A stretch of 64,000 bases of DNA from Perlabentimonas sp034003245 (GTDB lineage: Bacteria > Bacteroidota > Bacteroidia > Bacteroidales > Tenuifilaceae), in the NCBI GenBank assembly GCA_034003245.1, contig JAVEYY010000009.1, positions 56,032-120,031 of the forward strand, given 5' to 3'. Position 1 is the stretch's first letter. The number at the start of each line of letters is the position of its first letter. The notes beneath the pieces are model-generated. The model saw only the letters and a program-made list of their open reading frames with translations. It did no database searches and was not told the DNA's origin. Below, in pieces: positions 45,051 to 53,857 of this stretch. A program made the translations under genes and the position numbers.

Positions 45051-45770
45051 ATGAAGCTCAAACTACTTTTTGCCCTTGCGGTGTCCGCAACCCTAATGCA
45101 GTGTGCCACTACCCCAAAACCCAAGAGTCTGCTGGTGGTGGCTGGTGGACATAGGTTCGACACGCTTACCTTTTTCTCGCTATTTAAAGATATTGAGGGT
45201 TTTGTGGTGGATACCGCCATGCAGCCCGCCGCCAACCAGCTTATTGCCCAGGGCAAGGCCGATAGCTACGATGCCATTGTTTTCTACGATAGCTGGAGAA
45301 CCATTGCCGATGATGAGAAGGAGGGTTACCGTAGGCTTCTCAGCAGGGGAGTGGGTATGGTATTCATGCACCACGCGCTGGTTTCGTATCAGCACTGGGA
45401 CGAGTTTCCCCTTATTATTGGAGGTAAGTATAAGAAACCACGATTCAAGGGCGATACAACCAACCTGTCCGACTTTATGCACGATATTCAAATGCACGTT
45501 GTATGCAATCCCAACCATCCAATTACCGCCAGCATCCCCAATTTCGATATCCACGACGAGGGCTACATGAATATTGATATTCTACCCAGCATTACCTCAA
45601 TTCTCACAACCCAGCATCAACATTGCGATAGCATTATTGGTTGGACTCATCAGGTAAACCGTTCCAGGGTGGTTTACCTAATGCCTGGGCACGATCGGCA
45701 AGGGCTAACCACCCCATCGTACAGAAAGATTATTGTCAATTCAATCAAATGGGTATCCGAAAAGGAATAG
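45051..45770 (+). CDS. ThuA-domain lipoprotein
   Basis: A 239-aa lipoprotein (lipobox LMQC, Cys at residue 18) with a ThuA-like class I glutamine-amidotransferase fold: SLLVVAGGHRFDTLTFFSLF, DAIVFYDSWRTI, GVGMVFMHHALVSYQHWDEFPLIIGGKY and VVYLMPGHDRQGLTTPSYRKII. ThuA relatives take part in sugar and trehalose use and often are secreted in this phylum. Reaction unknown. Confidence 0.82.
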   Translation: MKLKLLFALAVSATLMQCATTPKPKSLLVVAGGHRFDTLTFFSLFKDIEGFVVDTAMQPAANQLIAQGKADSYDAIVFYDSWRTIADDEKEGYRRLLSRGVGMVFMHHALVSYQHWDEFPLIIGGKYKKPRFKGDTTNLSDFMHDIQMHVVCNPNHPITASIPNFDIHDEGYMNIDILPSITSILTTQHQHCDSIIGWTHQVNRSRVVYLMPGHDRQGLTTPSYRKIIVNSIKWVSEKE

Positions 45771-45804
45771 TAACCCGTCCACAGTAAACTAACCCAGCTA
45801 TTAT

Positions 45805-46224
45805 ATGGAACGAACGCTTAGAATTTCAGCTGTAATCCTTTTACTAACCAACAGCCTTGGCGCCCTTTGGGGAGGTGCTGGCCTTATATACGACCCATCG
45901 GGTGAGTTTATGCAGATGCCCCTCGACTTTCTTACCCATACTCCCTTTAAAAGCTACCTGATACCGGGGATAATCCTCCTTGTGGTCAATGGGACTATGT
46001 GTTTAGCTGCAGCTATTCTAACAATTCGTAGGTGGAAGTATCATCCACAGCTTATTACTTTGCAGGGGATACTGCTGGCGGGCTGGCTCTCGATTCAAAT
46101 TATGATGATACAAGTTTTTTATGCTCCTTTGCATTTACCCTTTTACCTAATTGCCCTTGCACTGATTGTGGTAGGTTCAGTTTTACTACGGGCAAAACAA
46201 GTACACCCAAAACCTCAGTATTAA
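45805..46224 (+). CDS. Four-span membrane protein of unknown function
   Basis: A 139-aa protein with four hydrophobic segments (about residues 5-28, 47-72, 81-104, 108-130) joined by short polar loops, and a basic C-terminus. I do not recognise a family with certainty. It lies 34 bases after the ThuA gene and 26 bases before the DUF4139 gene, so the three may be cotranscribed. Confidence 0.65.
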   Translation: MERTLRISAVILLLTNSLGALWGGAGLIYDPSGEFMQMPLDFLTHTPFKSYLIPGIILLVVNGTMCLAAAILTIRRWKYHPQLITLQGILLAGWLSIQIMMIQVFYAPLHLPFYLIALALIVVGSVLLRAKQVHPKPQY

Positions 46225-46250
46225 GATACACTCTAATAAATCATCACACC

Positions 46251-48113
46251 ATGAAACCAATCACCCTTCTAGCTTTTGCCATAATGTTTTCGTCAATCGC
46301 CTTTGGCCAAGCACAAAAAAATGTAGAATCAACCATTAAGCACGTAACCGTGTATCAGGTGGGTGCACAGATTACCCGTAAGGCCGAAGTGAAAATCGAT
46401 AAGGGCATCACCGAGCTCCACTTCAGCGGGTTGCCCCAGACCATTAACCCCGAGAGCATACAGGCCTCAGCCGATGCTGGGGTAACCATCCTTTCGGTCA
46501 CCCATGCCATCGACTACCTTAATAAGCAGCAGGCCACCGATCAGGTGATAAAGCTCGAGAAAAGGCGCGAGGTGATAAACGACAGCATTGCCATTTTAAG
46601 GAATATTCAGAAAGTGTTCGCCCAGGAAAAGGATATGGTTATTGCAAACCGCGCCATTGGTGGCGAGGGTGGCATAAACGCTGCCGATCTGGAGAAGATG
46701 GCCGTATTTTTCCGAAATCGACTCTCGGAGATTGAGAGCCGGCACTACCAGCAAACCCTCAAAATCCGTAAGCTGCAACGCGAGATGGTTACCATTGCCC
46801 AGCAACTTTTGGAGTTGAATTCTCAAATTGATAAGCCTACCAGCTTGGTAAAGGTTAAGGTTAGCAGCCCCGCTGCCAAAACCGCCAAGATGGAGCTTCG
46901 CTACTTTATTGCCGATGCCGGCTGGAAACCCAACTACGATATTCGGATTGAGGATGTAAACTCGCCCCTCGGACTTTTCTACAAGGCCAAGGTAAACCAG
47001 AACACGGGCGAGGACTGGAAGGATGTGCTGCTTACCCTCTCCTCGGGCGATCCATCCATTAGTAACTATAAGCCCGAACTCGATCCCTACTTCCTTACCT
47101 TCGATAACTTTTACGCCAAACGCGATCCACTGGAGTCATCAAAGCCTTACTCAGGTACAGTATCGGGTAGAGTTGTTGATGAGACTGGCGAACCAATTCC
47201 CGGCGTGTCTGTTGTGATAAAGGGAACCTCACAGGGCGTTGCCACCGATATCGATGGCCGTTACTCCATTAAGGTTCCCAGCGCCAACAGCATGTTGGTT
47301 TACTCCTTTATTGGGATGAAATCGTTGGAGCTCCCAGCCAACTCCTCGGTTCGAAATGTTAGGATGGAAAGCGATAATGTGGCACTCGAGGAGGTGATTG
47401 TAACGGCGTACGGCGTACAGTCAGCATCTGGTATAAGAATTAGAGGAGCTTCAAGCCCTTCTCCTCAAATCAAGGTTCAGGTTCCCCTGGCCATAGAGAA
47501 AAGTCAGGTGGCCACCGAGTTTAAGATTGAGATGCCTTACTCCATTCCCACCGATAACCAGGCGTACGATGTCTCCATCCTGGAGTATACCGTGCCGGCC
47601 CAGTACGGCTACGCCGCCGTTCCCAAACTTACCTCCGATGCTTTTCTGGTGGCTAGCATCCCCGATTGGCATCTCTACGAGCTGCTAAATGGCGATGTAA
47701 GCCTGTTCTTTAAGGGAATCTATCAGGGAAAAACCTACTTCGATTTAAGCTCCATTGAGGATACACTTACCGTTTCGGTTGGTCGCGACCGCGATATTCA
47801 AATTAAGCGCGAGTCGAAAAAGGAGTTTGCCCGTCGCAACGTTGTGGGATCCAGTAAACGCGAGCAGCGCGTTTGGGAGATCTCGGTGAAGAACAACAAA
47901 CCATTCCCCGTTGATATCGTGGTTGAGGATCAGTATCCAATCTCAAGGCTAAGCGATATTAAGGTTGAGCAGGTTGATGCAGCCGGTGCAACCATCGATG
48001 AGGCTACGGGCAAGGTGAAGTGGAACCTAAACCTGAAAGCTGGCGAAACACGAACCCTGCAAGTTAAGTACACCGTGCGATATCCGCAGAATAGAAAACT
48101 GCTGGTGGAGTAG
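46251..48113 (+). CDS. DUF4139 (MuiA-like) protein with inserted carboxypeptidase-regulatory/TonB-plug-like segment
   Basis: A 620-aa exported protein with a signal peptide to about residue 20. The N-terminal DUF4140 domain (KHVTVYQVGAQITRKAEVKIDKGITELHFSGLPQTINPESI) is followed by a coiled coil (about 90-190) and the first half of DUF4139. Residues about 300-405 are an insert: GRVVDETGEPIPGVSVVIKGT plus ATDIDGRYSI, ending in LEEVIVTAYG, the exact pattern of the SusC family N-terminus. DUF4139 then resumes to the end. I choose the ATG at 46251 for the signal peptide. Related to the mucoidy inhibitor MuiA; molecular function unknown. Confidence 0.82.
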   Translation: MKPITLLAFAIMFSSIAFGQAQKNVESTIKHVTVYQVGAQITRKAEVKIDKGITELHFSGLPQTINPESIQASADAGVTILSVTHAIDYLNKQQATDQVIKLEKRREVINDSIAILRNIQKVFAQEKDMVIANRAIGGEGGINAADLEKMAVFFRNRLSEIESRHYQQTLKIRKLQREMVTIAQQLLELNSQIDKPTSLVKVKVSSPAAKTAKMELRYFIADAGWKPNYDIRIEDVNSPLGLFYKAKVNQNTGEDWKDVLLTLSSGDPSISNYKPELDPYFLTFDNFYAKRDPLESSKPYSGTVSGRVVDETGEPIPGVSVVIKGTSQGVATDIDGRYSIKVPSANSMLVYSFIGMKSLELPANSSVRNVRMESDNVALEEVIVTAYGVQSASGIRIRGASSPSPQIKVQVPLAIEKSQVATEFKIEMPYSIPTDNQAYDVSILEYTVPAQYGYAAVPKLTSDAFLVASIPDWHLYELLNGDVSLFFKGIYQGKTYFDLSSIEDTLTVSVGRDRDIQIKRESKKEFARRNVVGSSKREQRVWEISVKNNKPFPVDIVVEDQYPISRLSDIKVEQVDAAGATIDEATGKVKWNLNLKAGETRTLQVKYTVRYPQNRKLLVE

Positions 48114-48246
48114 TAATCTTTTTTATTACCCCAAAGGGGTTGTAAATATTAGCCTTTGTGGAACTCTGTGCCTTCTTCGTGTCCTTTGTGGATATGCTTA
48201 TCCCACTTAAACACAAAGAAGGCGCAGAAAACACAAATACATAACC

Positions 48247-48954
48247 CTACCATTTTCTCAAAAACACTTTCCAGAGCAACCAAAGGTATACCAGCTGCAA
48301 GGAGATTCCAATCGTGCTAAACAGGGCAAAATGCCCAAAGTTGCTTATCGCCTCAAACGACCTGCACACCCAAAAGGTTGGGATAGGGGAGAGGATGTAT
48401 TTTAATCCTCCAGGAATAAAGAATTGGGCGAAAGCCACTGCAATTACAAAGCTTATCCCCTTGAGCACAGCTGCCGCCTCAATCTTATTCGATGATATGC
48501 ATAGCATTGTAAAAGCCAGAATGGGCGCCAGAATTGAAACGTTAATGGATAGAATAACCATCTCCACAAGTCCAATTAATACAACTCCGTTTAGGGCGAA
48601 GAAGAAGTTGGCGTTAAATATCCCCACAGCAACCATTGTGGCTACTCTAAGGCCAATAAGCTTATTCAGATTAAACGGCAGGACTCTTAGCACCTGATTT
48701 ATGCCACCATCCTTCTCGTCCATCATCACAAAACCCATCACAAAGGCAGGTAATATGGCCACCATAGCCCCTAACAGTAGTATAACCATAGGAGCATATT
48801 GTGCCACTTCGTGGAATTGATCAATAAGCGCCGCAAGCCCATAACGAACCAACGGAACAATAAGGAATGGTACTACGAGCATCAGCACAAGCGAGCTGTC
48901 GCGAAGGATATTCCGGGTATCTGCCCTTAAAACTGAGAGGTACGTCGATTGCAT
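48247..48954 (-). CDS. ABC-2-type transporter permease (second)
   Basis: A 235-aa membrane protein with six segments; the pattern YLSVLRADTRNILRDSSLVLMLVVPFLIVPLVRYGL, then a helix pair with MVILLLGAMVAILPAFVMGFVMMDEKDGGINQVLRVLPF, is that of ABC-2 permeases. Last gene of a TetR-ATPase-permease-permease operon, 26 bases after the first permease. Confidence 0.82.
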   Translation of the reverse strand: MQSTYLSVLRADTRNILRDSSLVLMLVVPFLIVPLVRYGLAALIDQFHEVAQYAPMVILLLGAMVAILPAFVMGFVMMDEKDGGINQVLRVLPFNLNKLIGLRVATMVAVGIFNANFFFALNGVVLIGLVEMVILSINVSILAPILAFTMLCISSNKIEAAAVLKGISFVIAVAFAQFFIPGGLKYILSPIPTFWVCRSFEAISNFGHFALFSTIGISLQLVYLWLLWKVFLRKW

Positions 48955-48980
48955 AGCCGTGTTTTTGTATCTAAATAGAA

Positions 48981-49667
48981 TTAAGATGCTTCAACCATCT
49001 TTGCCCTGTAAACCTTTAGAGCCCATCGCCAGGCGATGTAGATTGAAATCAACAGGATCAAAACTGAGAGCAGAATCTCCCAGGTTGCAACCGTTTCAAA
49101 AGCTGCCGTGAGCAGCTTAAGCGACGAGTGCGTTGGGATTATCCACATCATTTGCGATTTCCACAGACCAAAAAAATCGATTAGAGGAATACAAAATGGC
49201 ATTAGGAACATCGGAATTATAAGAATATACTGGTTGAACGTTTTTACCCTCTGTGCACCCACAAAACCGAGCAGTAGAAAAAGAATGGATGTGAGCACCA
49301 CTGCAACCGTTACTAGTGAGTATGATCCACCCGATTGCGATGCAAAAACCATTGCCAACGCAACAATAACCGCTGGAATCGACAAAGAGATCGATTTTGA
49401 TAAAAGGTACTGCCAGGGCTGCAGGGGAGTTACCACCAGGGCAGAGCTAGTCCCGGCTTGCTTCTCGAAAAGCACCATCACCCCAACAAAGATAAATCCC
49501 ATCATCGATGGATCCGAGAATATTAGCATCACTATAATATAGCTGGGAATACTCAGCAGGTATACAAGCCCAATGTATAATGCACCAATACCCATTGCCA
49601 CAGGTAAAATCCCATATTTTAGCAGTAAAAGTAAATCCCACCTAAGCAGTTTAAAAAGCGTTTTCAT
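48981..49667 (-). CDS. ABC-2-type transporter permease (first)
   Basis: A 228-aa protein with six hydrophobic segments, starting KTLFKLLRWDLLLLLKYGILPVAMG and containing the FEKQAGTSSALVVTPLQPWQYLLSKSISLSIPAVIVAL element typical of ABC-2 membrane subunits. With the other permease it would form the heterodimeric channel. Confidence 0.82.
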   Translation of the reverse strand: MKTLFKLLRWDLLLLLKYGILPVAMGIGALYIGLVYLLSIPSYIIVMLIFSDPSMMGFIFVGVMVLFEKQAGTSSALVVTPLQPWQYLLSKSISLSIPAVIVALAMVFASQSGGSYSLVTVAVVLTSILFLLLGFVGAQRVKTFNQYILIIPMFLMPFCIPLIDFFGLWKSQMMWIIPTHSSLKLLTAAFETVATWEILLSVLILLISIYIAWRWALKVYRAKMVEAS

Positions 49668-49727
49668 TGAGAAGATATTTTTTTGAAAGTTTATGGTTTT
49701 ATTCAGGAATTAACATTCCTGAGAATT

Positions 49728-50591
49728 CTATCCATTTACTTTAAGGCTCTTTCCTGTGGTTCTCAGAAAAACCTCCTCCAGACTCTCCTCACACGAGTGA
49801 ATCGATTGCAGGTTAGGATTGCTGATGGATTCCAAAAAATCGCTGTTCTGGGGCAAACCGCTAAACTCAAACTCCTGGGTGACTAGCTTTTCGTCGACCC
49901 GTGTTTCAATTTTTACTCTGCGCTTGCCGTTTTGCAGTTTCAGCTCGCGAGGCGAGCCAATCAGTTTCAGCTCTCCATCCACCATAAAGGCAACCCTGTC
50001 GCACAGCTCATCGGCATCGTGCATATTGTGTGTGGTAAGGAATATAGTTTTACCACGTTTCTTCAAATCTATAATTATATCCTTTATCATGCGGGCGTAG
50101 CCCGGATCGAGACCCGATGTGGGCTCATCGAGAAATAGCAGCTTGGGATCGTGCATAAGTGATCGTACAAAGTTCAACCGCATTTTCATCCCCTTGGAGT
50201 AGCTCTCAACAGGCTTTTTGGCATGCTCTTCCAGCTCTACCATCCGGAGTAGTTCAACGGGTTTGTATACAACTTTTGGGTAGAACGATGAGAATAGCTT
50301 TAGATTCTCCTCGCCGGTAAGCTTTAGGTAGTGGTTTGGTAGCTCAAAGCCTACGCCAATATTGGCAAAGTAATCGCCATTCCAGCTACTCAGCTTTCGC
50401 TTTAGAACGGTCACGTCGCCTTGGAAACCCTGTAAAAGCTTTATCAAAAGCTTTTGGGTAGTGCTTTTTCCAGCCCCGCTAGGCCCTAAAAATCCAAATA
50501 TTTCACCATCCTGAACATCGAAGGAGATGTTTTTTACCGCTTCCACATTCGATTTGGGGTAGGTGAACGAAAGATTGTGTACCGATATCAT
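49728..50591 (-). CDS. ABC transporter ATP-binding protein
   Basis: A 287-aa ATPase. Walker A is GPSGAGKST near residue 38, the signature loop reads YSKGMKMRL in place of LSGGQ, Walker B is KLLFLDEPTSGLD, and the switch His is in FLTTHNMHDAD. A C-terminal domain of about 70 residues follows, as in drug/antibiotic exporters of the DrrA type. It powers the two following permeases. The exported substrate is unknown. Confidence 0.9.
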   Translation of the reverse strand: MISVHNLSFTYPKSNVEAVKNISFDVQDGEIFGFLGPSGAGKSTTQKLLIKLLQGFQGDVTVLKRKLSSWNGDYFANIGVGFELPNHYLKLTGEENLKLFSSFYPKVVYKPVELLRMVELEEHAKKPVESYSKGMKMRLNFVRSLMHDPKLLFLDEPTSGLDPGYARMIKDIIIDLKKRGKTIFLTTHNMHDADELCDRVAFMVDGELKLIGSPRELKLQNGKRRVKIETRVDEKLVTQEFEFSGLPQNSDFLESISNPNLQSIHSCEESLEEVFLRTTGKSLKVNG

Positions 50592-50603
50592 AGTTTTTTT
50601 ATT

Positions 50604-51197
50604 TTAACCTTTCCAATTAATAAGTTTTACAAACTCTTCGGTAACATTCCGTTCCTCGACATGGAGTTGGTCTAACTCGCCAGTTACCACCGCATGAAGT
50701 TCCATTCCGTCGAGCATGGCGGCGTATATCTGTGCCAGTTTCCGGGTTGATACTGTTGACGTAATTTCTCCTTTTGCCAAAGCACTCTCGAATACTTGCG
50801 TTAGTTTATCCTCCTCAAGCAAGCTACCCTTCTTTAGGTCGTCCCTAAACTCGGGAAACATGCTTACTGCTTGAAAAAGCAGGTTGAAAAAGTTGGAGTT
50901 CTCGTTCATCTCAAGCATCCTTTGGTAGGCTTGTGCCTTAAAGTCGATTATGCCAATTAAACTCTCCAGCAGCGAATCCTCCAGCTTTGCCGGAGGAATA
51001 CTTTCACCAATTCCTGCAATAAAGTGCGTGATAATTGCCTCCTTAAAAAGCTCCTCTTTACTTGTAAAGTAGTGGTAAAATGCCCCCTTCGACATTCCCG
51101 ATACCCGCACCAGCTCATTCATCGATACCTTATCGTACCCCTTCTCCAGAAAAAGCCTAAAGGCTTCAAATAGGATATAATCTTTTGTTTTATTCAT
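50604..51197 (-). CDS. TetR-family transcriptional regulator
   Basis: A 197-aa repressor: helix-turn-helix DYILFEAFRLFLEKGYDKVSMNELVRVSGMSKGAFYHYFTSKEELF, then a helical ligand domain. It opens the exporter operon with 12 bases to the ATPase gene. A perfect operator palindrome lies 5 bases before its start codon, so it likely represses itself and the exporter until the exporter's substrate or a related signal is bound. Confidence 0.9.
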   Translation of the reverse strand: MNKTKDYILFEAFRLFLEKGYDKVSMNELVRVSGMSKGAFYHYFTSKEELFKEAIITHFIAGIGESIPPAKLEDSLLESLIGIIDFKAQAYQRMLEMNENSNFFNLLFQAVSMFPEFRDDLKKGSLLEEDKLTQVFESALAKGEITSTVSTRKLAQIYAAMLDGMELHAVVTGELDQLHVEERNVTEEFVKLINWKG

Positions 51198-51202
51198 AAA
51201 AA

Positions 51203-51220
51203 ACCGACCGTTTGGTCGGT
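51203..51220. promoter_or_regulatory. TetR operator of the ABC exporter operon
   Basis: ACCGACCGTTTGGTCGGT is a palindrome with seven-base arms (ACCGACC/GGTCGGT). On the minus strand TACCTTTA (51220-51227), a weak -7 box, touches its edge. Placement right at the regulator's start points to autorepression. Confidence 0.8.
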
Positions 51221-51348
51221 AAAGGTAATGCTGTTTTTTAGATTTTGATCTGTTTTTATCAATATTTTATTTGTTGGTGTGTAAGTTGTTGATTAAATGC
51301 CAAATTGGGTGATTTTTTTTGGTTAACATTTGGTTCAGTATCAACTTT

Positions 51349-51356
51349 TATCTTTA
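51349..51356 (+). promoter_or_regulatory. Probable -7 box for the HhH gene
   Basis: TATCTTTA fits TAnnTTTG except the last base; a TTTG is found 16 bases upstream (51329-51332), somewhat closer than usual. Confidence 0.4.
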
Positions 51357-51407
51357 AATTTGAATAGCATTAGCTGAGTTTAAGTAGAATTCAATTTTGC
51401 TATCACC

Positions 51408-52310
51408 ATGTGGAAGGAATGGCTCAACTACTCCCGGTCGCAGCGTTATGGAACAGTGGTGCTAATGTTTTTAGTTGTTCTCGTTGCCTTTTATCCATTG
51501 ATATACCAAACACTATATCTAGCTCCAGAATCTATTGTGGAGGCCAGTGTCTTTTACAAAGTAGATAGTTTTTTTACATCGCTTAAGTATTTACCACCGC
51601 AAAATAATGCTCGTTTTTCTATTGTCGACGAGGAACGACCATTAAGCGCAAAACCCGAGTTATTTGCGTTTGATCCCAATACCGTGAGTACGGCTGAGCT
51701 GGTTCGATTAGGGCTTTCGGCCCGACAAGCGGCTGTTATTGACAATTTTCGGAGTAAGGGAGGCTTTTTTCGCGAACCAAAAGATTTTGCCAAGATGTAT
51801 GTTATCGATTCGGCAACATTTCGAACTCTAGAGCCTTTTATCAGAATCGCTCCCCGGGAGTATGTCGTTGATAGTACCCGACTTGCCTATACACCCAAGG
51901 TTCGCGAAAAGGTTTATCTAAATCTTAATTCTGTTGATACTCTCCAGATAACAAGAGTTAAAGGAATTGGTAGGGGATTTGCGCGTCGTATTGTCGATCA
52001 CCGGCAACGCTTGGGCGGATTTTATAGCATTAACCAGCTGCTCGATATCTATGGTTTTTCTCCTGAACTTCTTGAGCAGGTTAAGCAGGAGCTTTGGGTT
52101 GATACGCTTGCTGTAAAAACAAAGAATATTAACATGGTCGATTATTACGATCTGAGAAATCATCCCTACTTAACCGATTACCAGGCTCGCGCCATTATCT
52201 ACTATCGCGAGACAATGGGCAACATTATCCGATTGGAAGATCTTGTAAAGCATAAGTTGGTCGATACCACCACATTTAGAAGGGTAAAGCCATACCTTAC
52301 GGTTCAGTAG
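51408..52310 (+). CDS. Membrane-anchored helix-hairpin-helix protein
   Basis: A 300-aa protein with one N-terminal membrane helix (TVVLMFLVVLVAFYPLIYQTL) and three ComEA-like helix-hairpin-helix units: AELVRLGLSARQAAVIDNFRSKGGFF, then LNLNSVDTLQITRVKGIGRGFARRIVDHRQRLGGFYSINQLLDIYG, and NHPYLTDYQARAIIYYRETMGNI. ComEA binds incoming DNA during natural transformation, but in this phylum such proteins are widespread and their role is not settled. Single gene. Confidence 0.82.
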   Translation: MWKEWLNYSRSQRYGTVVLMFLVVLVAFYPLIYQTLYLAPESIVEASVFYKVDSFFTSLKYLPPQNNARFSIVDEERPLSAKPELFAFDPNTVSTAELVRLGLSARQAAVIDNFRSKGGFFREPKDFAKMYVIDSATFRTLEPFIRIAPREYVVDSTRLAYTPKVREKVYLNLNSVDTLQITRVKGIGRGFARRIVDHRQRLGGFYSINQLLDIYGFSPELLEQVKQELWVDTLAVKTKNINMVDYYDLRNHPYLTDYQARAIIYYRETMGNIIRLEDLVKHKLVDTTTFRRVKPYLTVQ

Positions 52311-52325
52311 AGGTTAAGGTTTAGA

Positions 52326-52398
52326 GTTAAAAGTTAAAAGTTAAAAGTTAAAAGTTAAAAGTCAAAAGTCGGAAGTCAGAAGTCGGAAGACAGAAGAC
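52326..52398 (+). repeat. Heptamer tandem repeat, decaying
   Basis: GTTAAAA occurs five times in a row (52326-52360), then GTCAAAA, GTCGGAA, GTCAGAA, GTCGGAA and GACAGAA at the same seven-base phase, each step further from the start word. Confidence 0.85.
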
Positions 52399-52684
52399 GC
52401 CTGCCCCGGAGTGCGGAGCGTAACGAGGGAAGACGGAAGTGGTTTAGTCTTAGTGAATCTAAGTGCTCTTAGTGTCTTAGTGGTAAAAAAGCCAGAAAGC
52501 ATGTCCTGAGCAGTTCGACACGTGATATGCTGAGCTTGTCGATGTGCTCACTGACCACCTGCCGAAGGGTCACCCGTCACTCTAGTCACTAGTCACTCAA
52601 AGTTACCTTAATGGGAAAATATTCTAAATCGATTTGTAACGCAGCGTTTAAGTGCATACCACAAAATTCAATCACCAAAAATTT

Positions 52685-52692
52685 TATCTTTG
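52685..52692 (+). promoter_or_regulatory. -7 promoter box of the glycosyltransferase gene
   Basis: TATCTTTG is an exact match to the Bacteroidota consensus TAnnTTTG, 15 bases before the ATG. No clear -33 TTTG box is found at the usual distance. Confidence 0.6.
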
Positions 52693-52707
52693 CACAAATT
52701 TGTCAGC

Positions 52708-53706
52708 ATGCACAACCCAAAATACTCCGTAATAGTTCCTGTTTATAATCGTCCCGATGAGGTGGATGAGCTGCTCGATAGCCTTACACACCAAGTTTAC
52801 AAAAACTTTGAGGTAATTATTGTGGAGGATGGATCTGCTGTACCCTGCGAGGAGATTGTAACGAAGTATTCAGATAAACTCTCTGTAAAGTATTTCGTGA
52901 AGCAGAACTCAGGGCCTGGAACTACCCGAAACTACGGCGCCGAGAGAGCCATTGGTGAGTTTTTTATCTTTTTTGATTCGGATTGCATTATCCCTCCAAA
53001 CTATTTTACCGAGCTAGAAGTTGAACTATCCAGTAATAACGCTGATGCTTTTGGTGGCCCCGATAGGGCACACCACTCGTTTACAAGTATCCAGAAAGCC
53101 ATAAACTACTCCATGACATCGGTGCTTACCACCGGAGGGATTAGGGGAGGAGCGGAACGGATGGATAAGTTCCATCCCAGGAGTTTTAATATGGGAATAT
53201 CGCGCGAGGTTTTTGAGAAAACGGGAGGTTTTTCAACCCTACGATTTGGTGAGGATATCGACTTTAGCCTTAGAATCCTAGAAACAGGTTTTACCACAAG
53301 GCTTTTTGCAAAAGCCTTTGTTTACCACAAGCGCCGAACCGATTTCAGGAAATTCTACCGACAGGTATACAACTCCGGGATTGCCCGAATCAACCAAAGC
53401 CTCTTGCATCGAGGTACGCTAAAGCTGGTTCATTTGCTTCCCTCGGCTTTTTGCCTGGGGATGATTTTCTGCTTTCTTACTGGATTAGTGTTCCCGTTTT
53501 TGTTGGTATTTCCAGTATTATTCTCCCTTCTAGTTTTTGTAAACTCCCTCACCATAAACCGAAACCTTAGCGTAGCCGTGTTAAGTGTGCCAGCCAGCTG
53601 GGTGCAGCTTTGCGGTTATGGACTTGGTTTTATAGAGGCATTTTGGAAACGCGTAGTACTGAAAAGGAAACTGTTTAGCGCATTCAGTAAGAACTTTTAC
53701 AGCTAA
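52708..53706 (+). CDS. Family 2 glycosyltransferase
   Basis: A 332-aa membrane-anchored GT-A enzyme. YSVIVPVYNRPDEVDELLDSLTHQ starts the nucleotide-sugar fold, FFDSDCIIP holds the DxD metal site at about residue 90, and FGEDIDFSLRI is the later ED motif. Hydrophobic segments at about 250-300 would anchor it. The ATG at 52708 is preferred over an upstream TTG that overlaps the promoter box. It makes a polysaccharide or glycolipid, acceptor unknown. Confidence 0.87.
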   Translation: MHNPKYSVIVPVYNRPDEVDELLDSLTHQVYKNFEVIIVEDGSAVPCEEIVTKYSDKLSVKYFVKQNSGPGTTRNYGAERAIGEFFIFFDSDCIIPPNYFTELEVELSSNNADAFGGPDRAHHSFTSIQKAINYSMTSVLTTGGIRGGAERMDKFHPRSFNMGISREVFEKTGGFSTLRFGEDIDFSLRILETGFTTRLFAKAFVYHKRRTDFRKFYRQVYNSGIARINQSLLHRGTLKLVHLLPSAFCLGMIFCFLTGLVFPFLLVFPVLFSLLVFVNSLTINRNLSVAVLSVPASWVQLCGYGLGFIEAFWKRVVLKRKLFSAFSKNFYS

Positions 53707-53857
53707 CTATCAGCTACAATGCAATGTATTTGCTTGTTTTTGGGCACTGTTTTTGCAAAGTATCACCGGCATTTGCTTATAATTGATTCTAAAAATTACA
53801 GATGAATTGCCGTATAATCAGCAAACAAATAGTTAACTTGCGTAAAAATTTAAGGAA

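Larger units (their letters stand above)
52311..52707. other. 397-bp gap with heptad tandem repeat and repeat debris
   Basis: After the heptad repeat come fragments typical of dispersed non-coding repeats: a run with CTTAGTG words, then GCTGAGCTTGTCGA and CTGACC. The promoter of the following glycosyltransferase gene closes it. Confidence 0.6.
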
